Shown here piece by piece: positions 47,831 to 59,905 of a stretch of DNA of 64,000 bases. Source of the stretch: Anastatus disparis. Taxonomy: Eukaryota > Arthropoda > Insecta > Hymenoptera > Eupelmidae. The stretch's first letter is position 1. Each line of letters opens with the position of its first letter. The notes under the pieces were generated by a model, which worked only from the letters and a program-made list of their open reading frames with translations, was not told where the DNA came from and did no database searches. The DNA is taken from the NCBI GenBank assembly GCA_017163975.1, contig JAFFSR010000309.1, forward strand, positions 434,001 to 498,000, written 5' to 3'. Made by a program: the position numbers and the translations under genes.

Positions 47831-50402
47831 TATTTAAAGAAAATATACGAGGCTTTACTCTGTTAAAAAAAGAAAATGCAGTTTTAAAAATGTTTCTTTT
47901 ATATTCACAGGTGCATGACGGCTTTCTTGAAAAAAAGTATCTTGCAGGAGGGTCAAAGATTTTACGTGCGAAAGTTTTTTAAGATGAAGAGATATTTATT
48001 GAAAGGGTTACTTGTATTCTTTTTTAACTTCTAAAATATTGTCTTAAGTTACTTTTTGTGAAATAAATTTTTTTTTTGAGAAAAAAGATTTATTGAAAGG
48101 GTCAGCTACCTTTTCTCTTCTTATTTTAAAATAGAGAATCCTTATTTGAAGAAAATATTCGAGGCTTTACTCTGTTAAAAATGGAAAATGCTTTTTTTAA
48201 AATGTTTCTTTTATATTTACAGGTGCATGTCGGCTTTCTTGATAAAAAGTATCTTGCAGGAGGGTCAAAGATTTCACGTCTGAAAGTTTTTTAAGATAAA
48301 GAGTTATCTATTGAAAGAGTTACTTGTATTCTTTTTTAACTTCTAAAATATTGTCTTAAGTTACATTTTGTGAAAGAAAATCTTTTTTGAGAAAAAAAGA
48401 TTTATTGAAAGGGTCAGCTACCTTATCTCTTCTTGTTTTAAAATAGAGAATCCTTATTTGAAGAAAATATACGAGGCTTTACTCTGTTGAACATGAAAAA
48501 TGCTGTTTTAAAAATGTTTCTTTTATATTCAGAGGTGCATGTCGGCTTTCTTGAGAAAAAGTATTTTGCAGGGGGGTCAAAGATTTCACGTGCGAAAGTT
48601 TTTTAAGATGAAGAGATATTTATTGGAAGGGTTACTTGTATTCTTTTTTAACTTCTAAGATTTTGTCTTAAGTTACTTTTTGTGAAAGATCTTTTTTGTG
48701 AAAAAAAGATTTATTGAAAGGGTCAGCTACCTTTTCTCTTCTTGTTTTAAAATAGAGAATCCTTATTTGAAGAAAATATACGAGGCTTTACTCTGTTGAA
48801 CATGGAAAATGCTGTTTTAAAAATGTTTCTTTTATATTTACAGGTGCATGTCGGCTTTCTTGATAAAAAGTATCTTGCAGGAGGGTCAAAGATTTCACGT
48901 CTGAAAGTTTTTTAAGATAAAGAGTTATCTATTGAAAGAGTTACTTGTATTCTTTTTTAACTTCTAAAATATTGTCTTAAGTTACTTTTTGTGAAATAAA
49001 TTTTTTGTGAAAAAAAGATTTATTGAAAGGGTCAGCTACCTTTTCTCTTCTTGTTTTAAAATAGAGAATCCTTATTTGAAGAAAATATACGAGGCTTTAC
49101 TCTGTTGAACATGGAAAATGCTGTTTTAAAAATGTTTCTTTTATATTCAGAGGTGCATGTCGGCTTTCTTGAGAAAGAGTATTTTGCAAGGGGGTCAAAG
49201 ATTTCACGTGCAAAAGTTTTTTTAAGAAGAAGAGTTATCTATTGGAAGGGTTACTTGTATTCTTTTTTAACTTCTAAGATTTTGTCTTGAGTTACTTTTT
49301 GTGAAAGAAAATCTTTTTTGTGAAAAAAAGATTTATTGAAAGGGTCTGCTACCTTTTCTCTTCTTGTTTTAAAATAGAGAATCCTTATTTGAAGAAACTA
49401 TACGAGGCTTTACTCTGTTAAGAATAGAAAATGCTGTTTTGAAAATGTTTCTTTTATATTCACAGGTGCATGTCGGCTTTCTTGAGAGAAAGTATCTTGC
49501 AGGAGGGTCAAAGATTTCACGTGGGAAAGTTTTTTAAGATGAAGAGTTATCTATTGAAAGGGTTACTTGTATTCTTTTTTAACTTCTAAAATATTGTCTT
49601 AAGTTACTTTTTGTGAAATAAAATCTTTTTTGAGAAAAAAAGATTTATTGAAAGGGTCAGCTACCTTTTCTCTACTTGTTTTAAAATAGAGAATCCTTAT
49701 TTGAAGAAAATATACGAGGCTTTACTCTGTTGAAAATGGAAAATGCTGTTTTAAAAATGTTTCTTTTATATTCAGAGGTGCATGTCGGCTTTCTTGAGAA
49801 AAAGTATCTTGCAGGGGGGTCAAAGATTTCACTTGCGAAAGTTTTCTAAGATGAAGAGATATTCATTGGAAGGGTTACTTGTATTCTTTTTTAACTTCTG
49901 AGATTTTGTCTCAAGTTACTTTTTGTGAAAGAAAATCTTTTTTGAGAAAAAAAGATTTATTGAGAGGGTCAGCTACCTTTTCTCTTCTTATTTTAAAATA
50001 GAGAATCCTTATTTGAAGAAAATATTCGAGGCTTTACTCTGTTAAAAATAGAAAATGCTGTTTTGAAAATGTTTCTTTTATATTCACAGGTGCATGTCGG
50101 CTTTCTTGAAAAAAAGTATCTTGCAGGAGGGTCAAAGATTTCACTTGCGAAAGTTTTCTAAGATGAAGAGATATTCATTGGAAGGGTTACTTGTATTCTT
50201 TTTTAACTTCTAAGATTTTGTCTTGAGTTACTTTTTGTGAAAGAAAATCTTTTTTGTGAAAAAAAGATTTATTGAAAGGGTCTGCTACCTTTTCTCTTCT
50301 TATTTTAAAATAGAGAATCCTTATTTGAAGAAAATATTCGAGGCTTTACTCTGTTAAAAATGGAAAATGCTTTTTTTAAAATGTTTCTTTTATATTTACA
50401 GG

Positions 50403-53400
50403 TGCATGTCGGCTTTCTTGATGAAAAGTATCTTGCAGGAGGGTCAAAGATTTCACGTCTGAAAGTTTTTTAAGATAAAGAGTTATCTATTGAAAGAGTT
50501 ACTTGTATTCTTTTTTAACTTCTAAAATATTGTCTTAAGTTACATTTTGTGAAAGAAAATCTTTTTGAGAAAAAAGATTTATTGAAAGGGTCAGCTACCT
50601 TATCTCTTCTTGTTTTAAAATAGAGAATCCTTATTTGAAGAAAATATACGAGGCTTTACTCTGTTGAACATGAAAAATGCTGTTTTAAAAATGTTTCTTT
50701 TATATTCAGAGGTGCATGTCGGCTTTCTTGAGAAAAAGTATTTTGCAGGGGGGTCAAAGATTTCACGTGCGAAAGTTTTTTAAGATGAAGAGATATTTAT
50801 TGGAAGGGTTACTTGTATCTTTTTTTAACTTCTAAGATTTTGTCTTAAGTTACTTTTTGTGAAAGATCTTTTTTGTGAAAAAAAGATTTATTGAAAGGGT
50901 CAGCTACCTTTTCTCTTCTTGTTTTAAAATAGAGAATCCTTATTTGAAGAAAATATACGAGGCTTTACTCTGTTGAACATGGAAAATGCTGTTTTAAAAA
51001 TGTTTCTTTTATATTCAGAGGTGCATGTCGGCTTTCTTGAGAAAGAGTATTTTGCAAGGGGGTCAAAGATTTCACGTGCAAAAGTTTTTTTAAGAAGAAG
51101 AGTTATCTATTGAAAGGGTTACTTGTATTCTTTTTTAACTTCTAAGATTTTGTCTTGAGTTACTTTTTGTGAAAGAAAATCTTTTTTGTGAAAAAAAGAT
51201 TTATTGAAAGGGTCTGCTACCTTTTCTCTTCTTGTTTTAAAATAGAGAATCCTTATTTGAAGAAACTATACGAGGCTTTACTCTGTTAAGAATAGAAAAT
51301 GCTGTTTTGAAAATGTTTCTTTTATATTCACAGGTGCATGTCGGCTTTCTTGAGAGAAAGTATCTTGCAGGAGGGTCAAAGATTTCACGTGGGAAAGTTT
51401 TTTAAGATGAAGAGTTATCTATTGAAAGGGTTACTTGTATTCTTTTTTAACTTCTAAAATATTGTCTTAAGTTACTTTTTGTGAAATAAAATCTTTTTTG
51501 AGAAAAAAAGATTTATTGAAAGGGTCAGCTACCTTTTCTCTACTTGTTTTAAAATAGAGAATCCTTATTTGAAGAAAATATACGAGGCTTTACTCTGTTG
51601 AAAATGGAAAATGCTGTTTTAAAAATGTTTCTTTTATATTCAGAGGTGCATGTCGGCTTTCTTGAGAAAAAGTATCTTGCAGGGGGGTCAAAGATTTCAC
51701 TTGCGAAAGTTTTCTAAGATGAAGAGATATTCATTGGAAGGGTTACTTGTATTCTTTTTTAACTTCTGAGATTTTGTCTCAAGTTACTTTTTGTGAAAGA
51801 AAATCTTTTTTGAGAAAAAAAGATTTATTGAGAGGGTCAGCTACCTTTTCTCTTCTTATTTTAAAATAGAGAATCCTTATTTGAAGAAAATATTCGAGGC
51901 TTTACTCTGTTAAAAATGGATAATGCTTTTTTTAAAATGTTTCTTTTATATTTACAGGTGCATGTCGGCTTTCTTGATAAAAAGTATCTTGCAGGAGGGT
52001 CAAAGATTTCACGTCTGAAAGTTTTTTAAGATAAAGAGTTATCTATTGAAAGGGTTACTTGTATTCTTTTTTAACTTCTAAAATATTGTCTTAAGTTACA
52101 TTTTGTGAAAGAAAATCTTTTTTGAGAAAAAAAGATTTATTGAAAGGGTCAGCTATCTTTTCTCTTCTTGTTTTAAAATAGAGAATCCTTATTTGAAGAA
52201 AATATACGAGGCTTTACTCTGTTGAACATGAAAAATGCTGTTTTAAAAATGTTTCTTTTATATTCAGAGGTGCATGTCGGCTTTCTTGAGAAAAAGTATT
52301 TTGCAGGGGGGTCAAAGATTTCACGTGCGAAAGTTTTTTAAGATGAAGAGATATTTATTGGAAGGGTTACTTGTATTCTTTTTTAACTTTTAAGATTTTG
52401 TCTTAAGTTACTTTTTGTGAAAGAAGATCTTTTTTGTGAAAAAAAGATTTATTGAAAGGGTCAGCTACCTTTTCTCTTCTTGTTTTAAAATAGAGAATCC
52501 TTATTTAAAGAAAATATACGAGACTTTACTCTGTTGAACATGGAAAATGCTGTTTTAAAAATGTTTCTTTTATATTCAGAGGTGCATGTCGGCTTTCTTG
52601 AGAAAAAGTATTTTGCAAGGGGGTCAAAGATTTCACGTGCAAAAGTTTTTTTAAGAAGAAGAGTTATCTATTGGAAGGGTTACTTGTATTCTTTTTTAAC
52701 TTCTAAGATTTTGTCTTGAGTTACTTTTTGTGAAAGAAAATCTTTTTTGTGAAAAAAAGATTTATTGAAAGGGTCTGCTACCTTTTCTTTTCTTGTTTTA
52801 AAATAGAGAATCCTTATTTGAAGAAAATATACGAGGCTTTACTCTGTTAAAAATAGAAAATGCTGTTTTGAAAATGTTTCTTTTATATTCACAGGTGCAT
52901 GTCGGCTTTCTTGAGAGAAAGTATCTTGCGGGAGGGTCAAAGATTTCACGTGGGAAAGTTTTTTAAGATGAAGAGTTATCTATTGAAAGGGTTACTTGTA
53001 TTCTTTTTTAACTTCTAAAATATTGTCTTAAGTTACTTTTTGTGAAATAAAATCTTTTTTGAGAAAAAAAGATTTATTGAAAGGGTCAGCTACCTTTTCT
53101 CTACTTGTTTTAAAATAGAGAATCCTTATTTGAAGAAAATATACGAGGCTTTACTCTGTTGAAAATGGAAAATGCTGTTTTAAAAATGTTTCTTTTATAT
53201 TCAGAGGTGCATGTCGGCTTTCTTGAGAAAAAGTATCTTGCAGGGGGGTCAGAGATTTCACTTGCGAAAGTTTTCTAAGATAAAGAGATATTTATTGGAA
53301 GGGTTACTTGTATTCTTTTTTAACTTCTAAGATTTTGTCTTAAGTTACTTTTTGTGAAAGAAAATCTTTTTTGAGAAAAAAAGATTTATTGAAAGGGTCA

Positions 53401-53518
53401 GCTACCTTTTCTCTTCTTGTTTTAATATAGAGAATCCTTATTTGAAGAAAATATACGAGGCTTTACTCTGTTAAAAATGGAAAATGCTCTTTTGAAAATG
53501 TTTCTTTTATATTCACAG
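50403..53518 (+). repeat. Pentameric higher-order repeat, two copies of about 1.56 kb
   Basis: Monomers can be typed by the bases after GGCTTTCTTGA. The order GATGAAAAG/GATAAAAAG, GAGAAAAAGTATTTTGC, GAGAAAGAG/GAGAAAAAG with AAGGGGG, GAGAGAAAG, GAGAAAAAGTATCTTGCAGGGG appears at 50403-51958 and again at 51959-53518. A related but rearranged series precedes it (48223-50402). Confidence 0.85.
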
Positions 53519-54454
53519 GTGCATATCGGCTTTTTCGAGAAAAAGTATCTTGTAGGAGGGTCAAAGATTTCACGTGTAAAAGTTTTTTAAGATGAAGAGT
53601 TATCTATTAAAAGGGTTACTTGTATTCTTTTTTAACCTCTAAAATATTGTCTTAAGTTACTTTTTGTGAAATAAAATCTTTTTTGAGAAAAAAAGATTTA
53701 TTGAAAGGGTCAGCTACCTTTTCTCTTCTTGTTTTAAAATAGAGAATCCTTATTTGAAGAAAATATTCGAGGCTTTACTCTGTTAAAAATGGAAAATGCT
53801 TTTTTGAAAATGTTTCTTTTATATTCACAGGTGCATGTCGGCTTTTCTTGAGAAAAAGTATCTTGCAAGAGGGTCAAAGATTTCACGTGCGAAAGTTCTT
53901 TAAGATGAAGAGTTACCTATTGGAAGGGTTACTTGTATTCTTTTTTAAATTTTAAAATATTGTCTTAGGTTACTTTTTGTAAAAGAAAATCTTTTTTGAG
54001 AAAAAAGATTTATTGAAAGGGTCAGCTACCTTATCTCTTCTTGTTTTAATATAGAGAATCCTTATTTGAAGAAAATATACGAGGCTTTACTCTGTTAAAA
54101 ATGGAAAATATTGTTTTGAAAATGTTTCTTTTATATTCACAGGTGCATGTCGGCTTTCTTGAGAAAAAGTATCTTGCAGGAGGGTCAAAGATTTTACGTG
54201 GGAAAGTTTTTTAAGATGAAGAGTTATTTATTGAAAGGGTTACTTGTATTCTTTTTTAACTTCTAAAATATTGTCTTAAGTTACTTTTTGTGAAAAAAAA
54301 TCTTTTTTGTGAAAAAAAGATTTATTGAAAGGGTCAGCTACCTTTTCTCTTCTTGTTTTAAAATAGAGAATCCTTATTTGAAGAAAATATACGAGGCTTT
54401 ACTTTGTTAAAAATGGAAAATGCTGTTTGGAAAATGTTTCTTTTATATTCACAG

Positions 54455-57400
54455 GTGCATGTCGGCTTTCTCGAGAAAAAGTATCTTGCAGGAGGGTCAA
54501 AGATTTTACGTGTGAAAGTTTTTTAAGATGAAGAGTTATCTATTGAAAGGGTTACTTGTATTCTTTTTTGACTTCTAAAATATTGTCTTAAGTTACTTTT
54601 TGTGAAATAAAATTTTTTTTGAGAGAAAAAGATTTATTATTTGAAGAAAATATACGAGGCTCTACTCTGTTAAAAAAGGAAAATGCTGTTTTGAAAATGT
54701 TTCTTTTATATTCACAGGTGCATGTCGGCTTTCTTGAGAAAAAGTATCTTGCAGGAGGGTAAAAGATTCCACGTGCGAAAATTTTAAGATGAAGAGTTAT
54801 CTATTGAAAGGGTTACTTGTATTCTTTTTTAACTTCTAAAATATTGTCTTAAGTTACTTTTTGTGAAATAAAATCTTTTTTGAAAAAAAAAAAAATTGAA
54901 AGGGTCTGCTACCTTTTCTCTTCTTGTTTTAAAATAGAGAATCCTTATTTGAATAAAATATACGAGGCTTTACTCTGTTAAAAATGGAAAATGCTGTTTT
55001 GAAAATGTTTCTTTTATATTCACAGGTGCATATCGGCTTTCTCGAGAAAAAGTATCTTGTAGGAGGGTCAAAGATTTCACGTGTGAAAGTTTTTTAAGAT
55101 GAAGAGTTATCTATTGAAAGGGTTACTTGTATTCTTTTTTAACCTCTAAAATATTGTCTTAAGTTACTATTAGTGAAATAAAATCTTTTTTTGGAAAAAA
55201 AAATTTATTGAAAGGGTCAGCTACCTTTTCTCTTCTTGTTTTAAAATAGAGAATCCTTATTTGAAGAAAATATTCGAGGCTTTACTCTGTTAAAAATGGA
55301 AAATGCTTTTTTGAAAATGTTTCTTTTATATTCACAGGTGCATGTCGGCTTTCTTGAGAAAAAGTATCTTGCAGGAGGGTCCAAGATTTCACGTGCGAAA
55401 GTTCTTTAAGATGAAGAGTTACCTATTGAAAGGGTTACTTGTATTCTCTTTTAACTTTTAAAATATTGTCTTAAGTTACTTTTTGTAAAATAAAATCTTT
55501 TTTGAGAAAAAAAGATTTATTGAAAGGGTCAGCTACCTTATCTCTTCTTGTTTTAAAATAGAGAATCCTTATTTGAAGAAAATATTCGAGGCTTTACTCT
55601 GTTGAACATGGAAAATGCTGTTTTAAAAATGTTTCTTTTATATTCAGAGGTGCACGTCGGCTTTCTTGAGAAAAAGTATTTTGCAGGGGGGTCAAAGATT
55701 TCGCGTGCGAAAGTTTTTTAAGATCAAGTGATATTTATTGGAAGGGTTACTTGTATTCTTTTTTAACTTCTAAGATTTTGTCTTAAGTTACTTTTTGTGA
55801 AAGAAAATCTTTATTGTGAAAAAAAGATTTATTGAAAGGGTCAGCTACCTTTTATCTTCTTGTTTTAAAATAGAGAATCCTTATTTGAAGAAAATATACG
55901 AGGCTTTACTCTGTTAAAAATGGAAAATGCTGTTTTGAAAATGTTCCTTTTATATTCACAGGTGCATGTCGGCTTTCTTGAGAAAAAATATCTTGCAGGG
56001 GGGTCAAAGATTTCACGTGCGAAAGTTTTTTAAGATGAAGAGTTATCTATTGAAAGGGTTACTTGTATTCTTTTTTAACTTCTAAAATATTGTCTTAAGT
56101 TACTTTTTGTAAAATAAAATCTTTTTTGAGAAAAAAAGATTTATTGAAAGGGTCAGCTACCTTATCTCTTCTTGTTTTAAAATAGAGAATCCTTATTTGA
56201 AGAAAATATTCGAGGCTTTACTCTGTTAAAAATGGAAAATGCTGTTTTGAAAATGTTTCTTTTATATTCACAGGTGCATTTCGGCTTTCTAGAGAAAAAG
56301 TATCTTGCAGGAGGGTCAAAGATTTCACGTGCGAAAATTTTAAGATGAAGAGATATTTATTGGAAGGGTTACTTGTATTCTTTTTTAACTTCTAAAATAT
56401 TGTCTTAAGTTACTTTTTGTGAAAAAAAATCTTTTTTGTGAAAAAAAGATTTATTGAAAGGGTCAGCTACCTTTTCTCTTCTTGTTTTAAAATAGAGAAT
56501 CCTTATTTGAAGAAAATATACGAGGCTTTACTTTGTTAAAAATGGAAAATGCTGTTTGGAAAATGTTTCTTTTATATTCACAGGTGCATGTCGGCTTTCT
56601 CGAGAAAAAGTATCTTGCAGGAGGGTCAAAGATTTTACGTGTGAAAGTTTTTTAAGATGAAGAGTTATCTATTGAAAGGGTTACTTGTATTCTTTTTTGA
56701 CTTCTAAAATATTGTCTTAAGTTACTTTTTGTGAAATAAAATTTTTTTTGAGAGAAAAAGATTTATTATTTGAAGAAAATATACGAGGCTCTACTCTGTT
56801 AAAAAAGGAAAATGCTGTTTTGAAAATGTTTCTTTTATATTCACAGGTGCATGTCGGCTTTCTTGAGAAAAAGTATCTTGCAGGAGGGTAAAAGATTCCA
56901 CGTGCGAAAATTTTAAGATGAAGAGTTATCTATTGAAAGGGTTACTTGTATTCTTTTTTAACTTCTAAAATATTGTCTTAAGTTACTTTTTGTGAAATAA
57001 AATCTTTTTTGAGAAAAAAAAAAAAATTGAAAGGGTCTGCTACCTTTTCTCTTCTTGTTTTAAAATAGAGAATCCTTATTTGAATAAAATATACGAGGCT
57101 TTACTCTGTTAAAAATGGAAAATGCTGTTTTGAAAATGTTTCTTTTATATTCACAGGTGCATATCGGCTTTCTCGAGAAAAAGTATCTTGTAGGAGGGTC
57201 AAAGATTTCACGTGTGAAAGTTTTTTAAGATGAAGAGTTATCTATTGAAAGGGTTACTTGTATTCTTTTTTAACCTCTAAAATATTGTCTTAAGTTACTA
57301 TTAGTGAAATAAAATCTTTTTTGAGAAAAAAAAATTTATTGAAAGGGTCAGCTACCTTTTCTCTTCTTGTTTTAAAATAGAGAATCCTTATTTGAAGAAA

Positions 57401-58716
57401 ATATTCGAGGCTTTACTCTGTTAAAAATGGAAAATGCTTTTTTGAAAATGTTTCTTTTATATTCACAGGTGCATGTCGGCTTTCTTGAGAAAAAGTATCT
57501 TGCAGGAGGGTCCAAGATTTCACGTGCGAAAGTTCTTTAAGATGAAGAGTTACCTATTGAAAGGGTTACTTGTATTCTCTTTTAACTTTTAAAATATTGT
57601 CTTAAGTTACTTTTTGTAAAATAAAATCTTTTTTGAGAAAAAAAGATTTATTGAAAGGGTCAGCTACCTTATCTCTTCTTGTTTTAAAATAGAGAATCCT
57701 TATTTGAAGAAAATATTCGAGGCTTTACTCTGTTGAACATGGAAAATGCTGTTTTAAAAATGTTTCTTTTATATTCAGAGGTGCACGTCGGCTTTCTTGA
57801 GAAAAAGTATTTTGCAGGGGGGTCAAAGATTTCGCGTGCGAAAGTTTTTTAAGATCAAGTGATATTTATTGGAAGGGTTACTTGTATTCTTTTTTAACTT
57901 CTAAGATTTTGTCTTAAGTTACTTTTTGTGAAAGAAAATCTTTATTGTGAAAAAAAGATTTATTGAAAGGGTCAGCTACCTTTTATCTTCTTGTTTTAAA
58001 ATAGAGAATCCTTATTTGAAGAAAATATACGAGGCTTTACTCTGTTAAAAATGGAAAATGCTGTTTTGAAAATGTTCCTTTTATATTCACAGGTGCATGT
58101 CGGCTTTCTTGAGAAAAAATATCTTGCAGGGGGTCAAAGATTTCACGTGCGAAAGTTTTTTAAGATGAAGAGTTATCTATTGAAAGGGTTACTTGTATTC
58201 TTTTTTAACTTCTAAAATATTGTCTTAAGTTACTTTTTGTAAAATAAAATCTTTTTTGAGAAAAAAAGATTTATTGAAAGGGTCAGCTACCTTATCTCTT
58301 CTTGTTTTAAAATAGAGAATCCTTATTTGAAGAAAATATTCGAGGCTTTACTCTGTTAAAAATGGAAAATGCTGTTTTGAAAATGTTTCTTTTATATTCA
58401 CAGGTGCATTTCGGCTTTCTAGAGAAAAAGTATCTTGCAGGAGGGTCAAAGATTTCACGTGCGAAAATTTTAAGATGAAGAGATATTTATTGGAAGGGTT
58501 ACTTGTATTCTTTTTTAACTTCTAAGATTTTGTCTTAAGTTACTTTTTGTGAAAGAAAATCTTTTTTGTAAAAAAAAGATTTATTGAAAGGGTCAGCTAG
58601 CTTTTATCTTCTTGTTTTAATATAGAGAATCCTTATTTGAAGAAAATATACGAGGCTTTACTCTGTTAAAAATGGAAAATGCTGTTTTGAAAATGTTTCT
58701 TTTATATTCACAGGTG
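54455..58716 (+). repeat. Heptameric higher-order repeat, two copies of about 2.13 kb
   Basis: Units at 54455, 54718, 55026, 55338, 55650, 55966 and 56275 reappear in the same order at 56584, 56847, 57156, 57468, 57781, 58093 and 58407 (2,129-bp offset at several markers: the short 263-bp unit, GCATATCGG, GCACGTCGG, GCATTTCGG with CTAGAG). The copies differ by only a few bases, such as one G fewer near 58127, so the duplication is recent. Confidence 0.9.
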
Positions 58717-59334
58717 CATGTCGGCTTTCTTGAGAAAAAGTATCTTGCAGGAGGGTCAAAGATTTCACGTGGGAAAGTTTTTTAAGATGAAGAGTTATTT
58801 ATTGGAAGGATTACTTGTATTCTTTTTTAACTTCTAAGATTTTGTCTTAAGTTACTTTTTGTGAAAGTAAATCTTTTCTGTGAAAAAAAGATTTATTGAA
58901 AGGGTCAGCTACCTTTTCTCTTCTTGTTTTAAAATAGAGAATCCTTATTTGAAGAAAATATTCGAGGCTTTACTCTGTTAAAAATGGAAAATGCTGTTTT
59001 GAAAATGTTTCTTTTATATTCACATGTGCATGTCGGCTTTCTTGAGAAAAAGTATCTTGCTGGAGGGTCAAAGATTTCACGTGCGAAAGTTCTTTAAGAT
59101 GGAGAGTTATTTATTGAAAGGGTTACTTGTATTCTTTTTTAATTTCTAAGATATTGTCTTAAGTTACTTTTTGTAAAAGAAAATCTTTTCTGAGAAAAAA
59201 GATTTATTAAAAGGGTCAACTACCTTTTCTCTTCTTATTTTAAAATAGAGAATCCTTATTTGAAGAAAATATGCGAGACTTTAATCTGTTATAAAAAGGA
59301 AAATGCTTTTTCGAAAATATTTCATTTTTCACAG

Positions 59335-59680
59335 GTGTATGGCTGTTTTCTTAAGGAAAAAGTATTTCGTAGGTGGTCAAAGATTTGACTTGCGAGTGTT
59401 TTTTGAGACAAAGAGTTATTTATTGATGGGTCAGTTGTATTTTTTTTTTCTCATGTATCAAAAAAAAAGCAATGAATGCTTGAAGAAGATATACAAGACC
59501 CACCACTGCAAAGAATAAAATCTTTTTTCTTTTAAAAAATATTTTTCTTGATCCAGGTGTGTGCGTAAATTTCCTTAAGAAAAAATAGCTTTTTGTAGGC
59601 GATCGGAAATTTCACAAGCAAAAGTTTTTTTCTGAAAAGAGTTATTTATTGAAAGGGTCATAAAAATTAAATTTTTAGGC
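59335..59680 (+). repeat. Array edge with a short, diverged 222-bp monomer
   Basis: The last two junction words are CAGGTGTATGG (59335) and CAGGTGTGTGCG (59557), 222 bp apart. This unit goes from TTATTTATTGATGGGTCAG straight on to GAAGAAGATATAC. It lacks one of the two TATTGAAAGGGT blocks, about 89 bp shorter than the main monomer. Confidence 0.7.
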
Positions 59681-59806
59681 GTGTTCGTGCCCAACGGAGG
59701 ATGGATGAAATTTCTCTAAGGTGGGTGTTTAATTTTTAAAAAGAAGTTTTTTTCACCAATCATAGGTTTTTTTTAATAAAAGAAAATCAGAAAGCTTAAA
59801 TTTTCG

Positions 59807-59842
59807 TATATAAACTCTGACAAGTGTTATAGTTTATCAGTT
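59807..59842 (+). promoter_or_regulatory. Core promoter: TATA box plus initiator
   Basis: TATATAAA at 59807-59814 and TCAGTT at 59837-59842. The A of the initiator lies 32 bp after the first T of the TATA box, the standard arthropod arrangement. The predicted 5' UTR is about 67 nt before the ATG at 59906. Confidence 0.7.
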
Positions 59843-59905
59843 CGAAAATTTTTCGACTTTTCTTGTTCACAAGAAAAAAAAAGGTTTTAAATTGAAGAAA
59901 AAAAA

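Larger units (their letters stand above)
47831..59680 (+). repeat. Satellite array, about 38 monomers of about 311 bp
   Basis: The junction word CAGGTGCATGTCGGC (or AGAGGTGCATG) marks each unit: 47911, 48223, 48535, 48844, 49153, 49466, 49778, 50091, 50403 and so on to 59335. Spacing is mostly 309-314 bp, with two 263-bp units (54455-54717 and 56584-56846). Each unit also contains two related words, TATTGAAAGGGTCAGCTACC and TATTGAAAGGGTTACTTGTA, about 88 bp apart, showing an older internal duplication. A Met frame of 61 codons is open in one monomer type (49105, 52534) only because of one extra T, so I regard it as non-coding. Confidence 0.95.

Noticed and set aside
49105..52719. Identical 61-codon frames (MNMENAVLKMFLLYSE...) as a small protein family
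   Set aside because: They are open only in one monomer type through an extra T; neighbouring monomers have stops, and the sequence is satellite.
47831..59680. Regular repeats considered as a CRISPR array
   Set aside because: Units are about 311 bp with no unique spacers, in intron-bearing eukaryotic DNA; this is a satellite.
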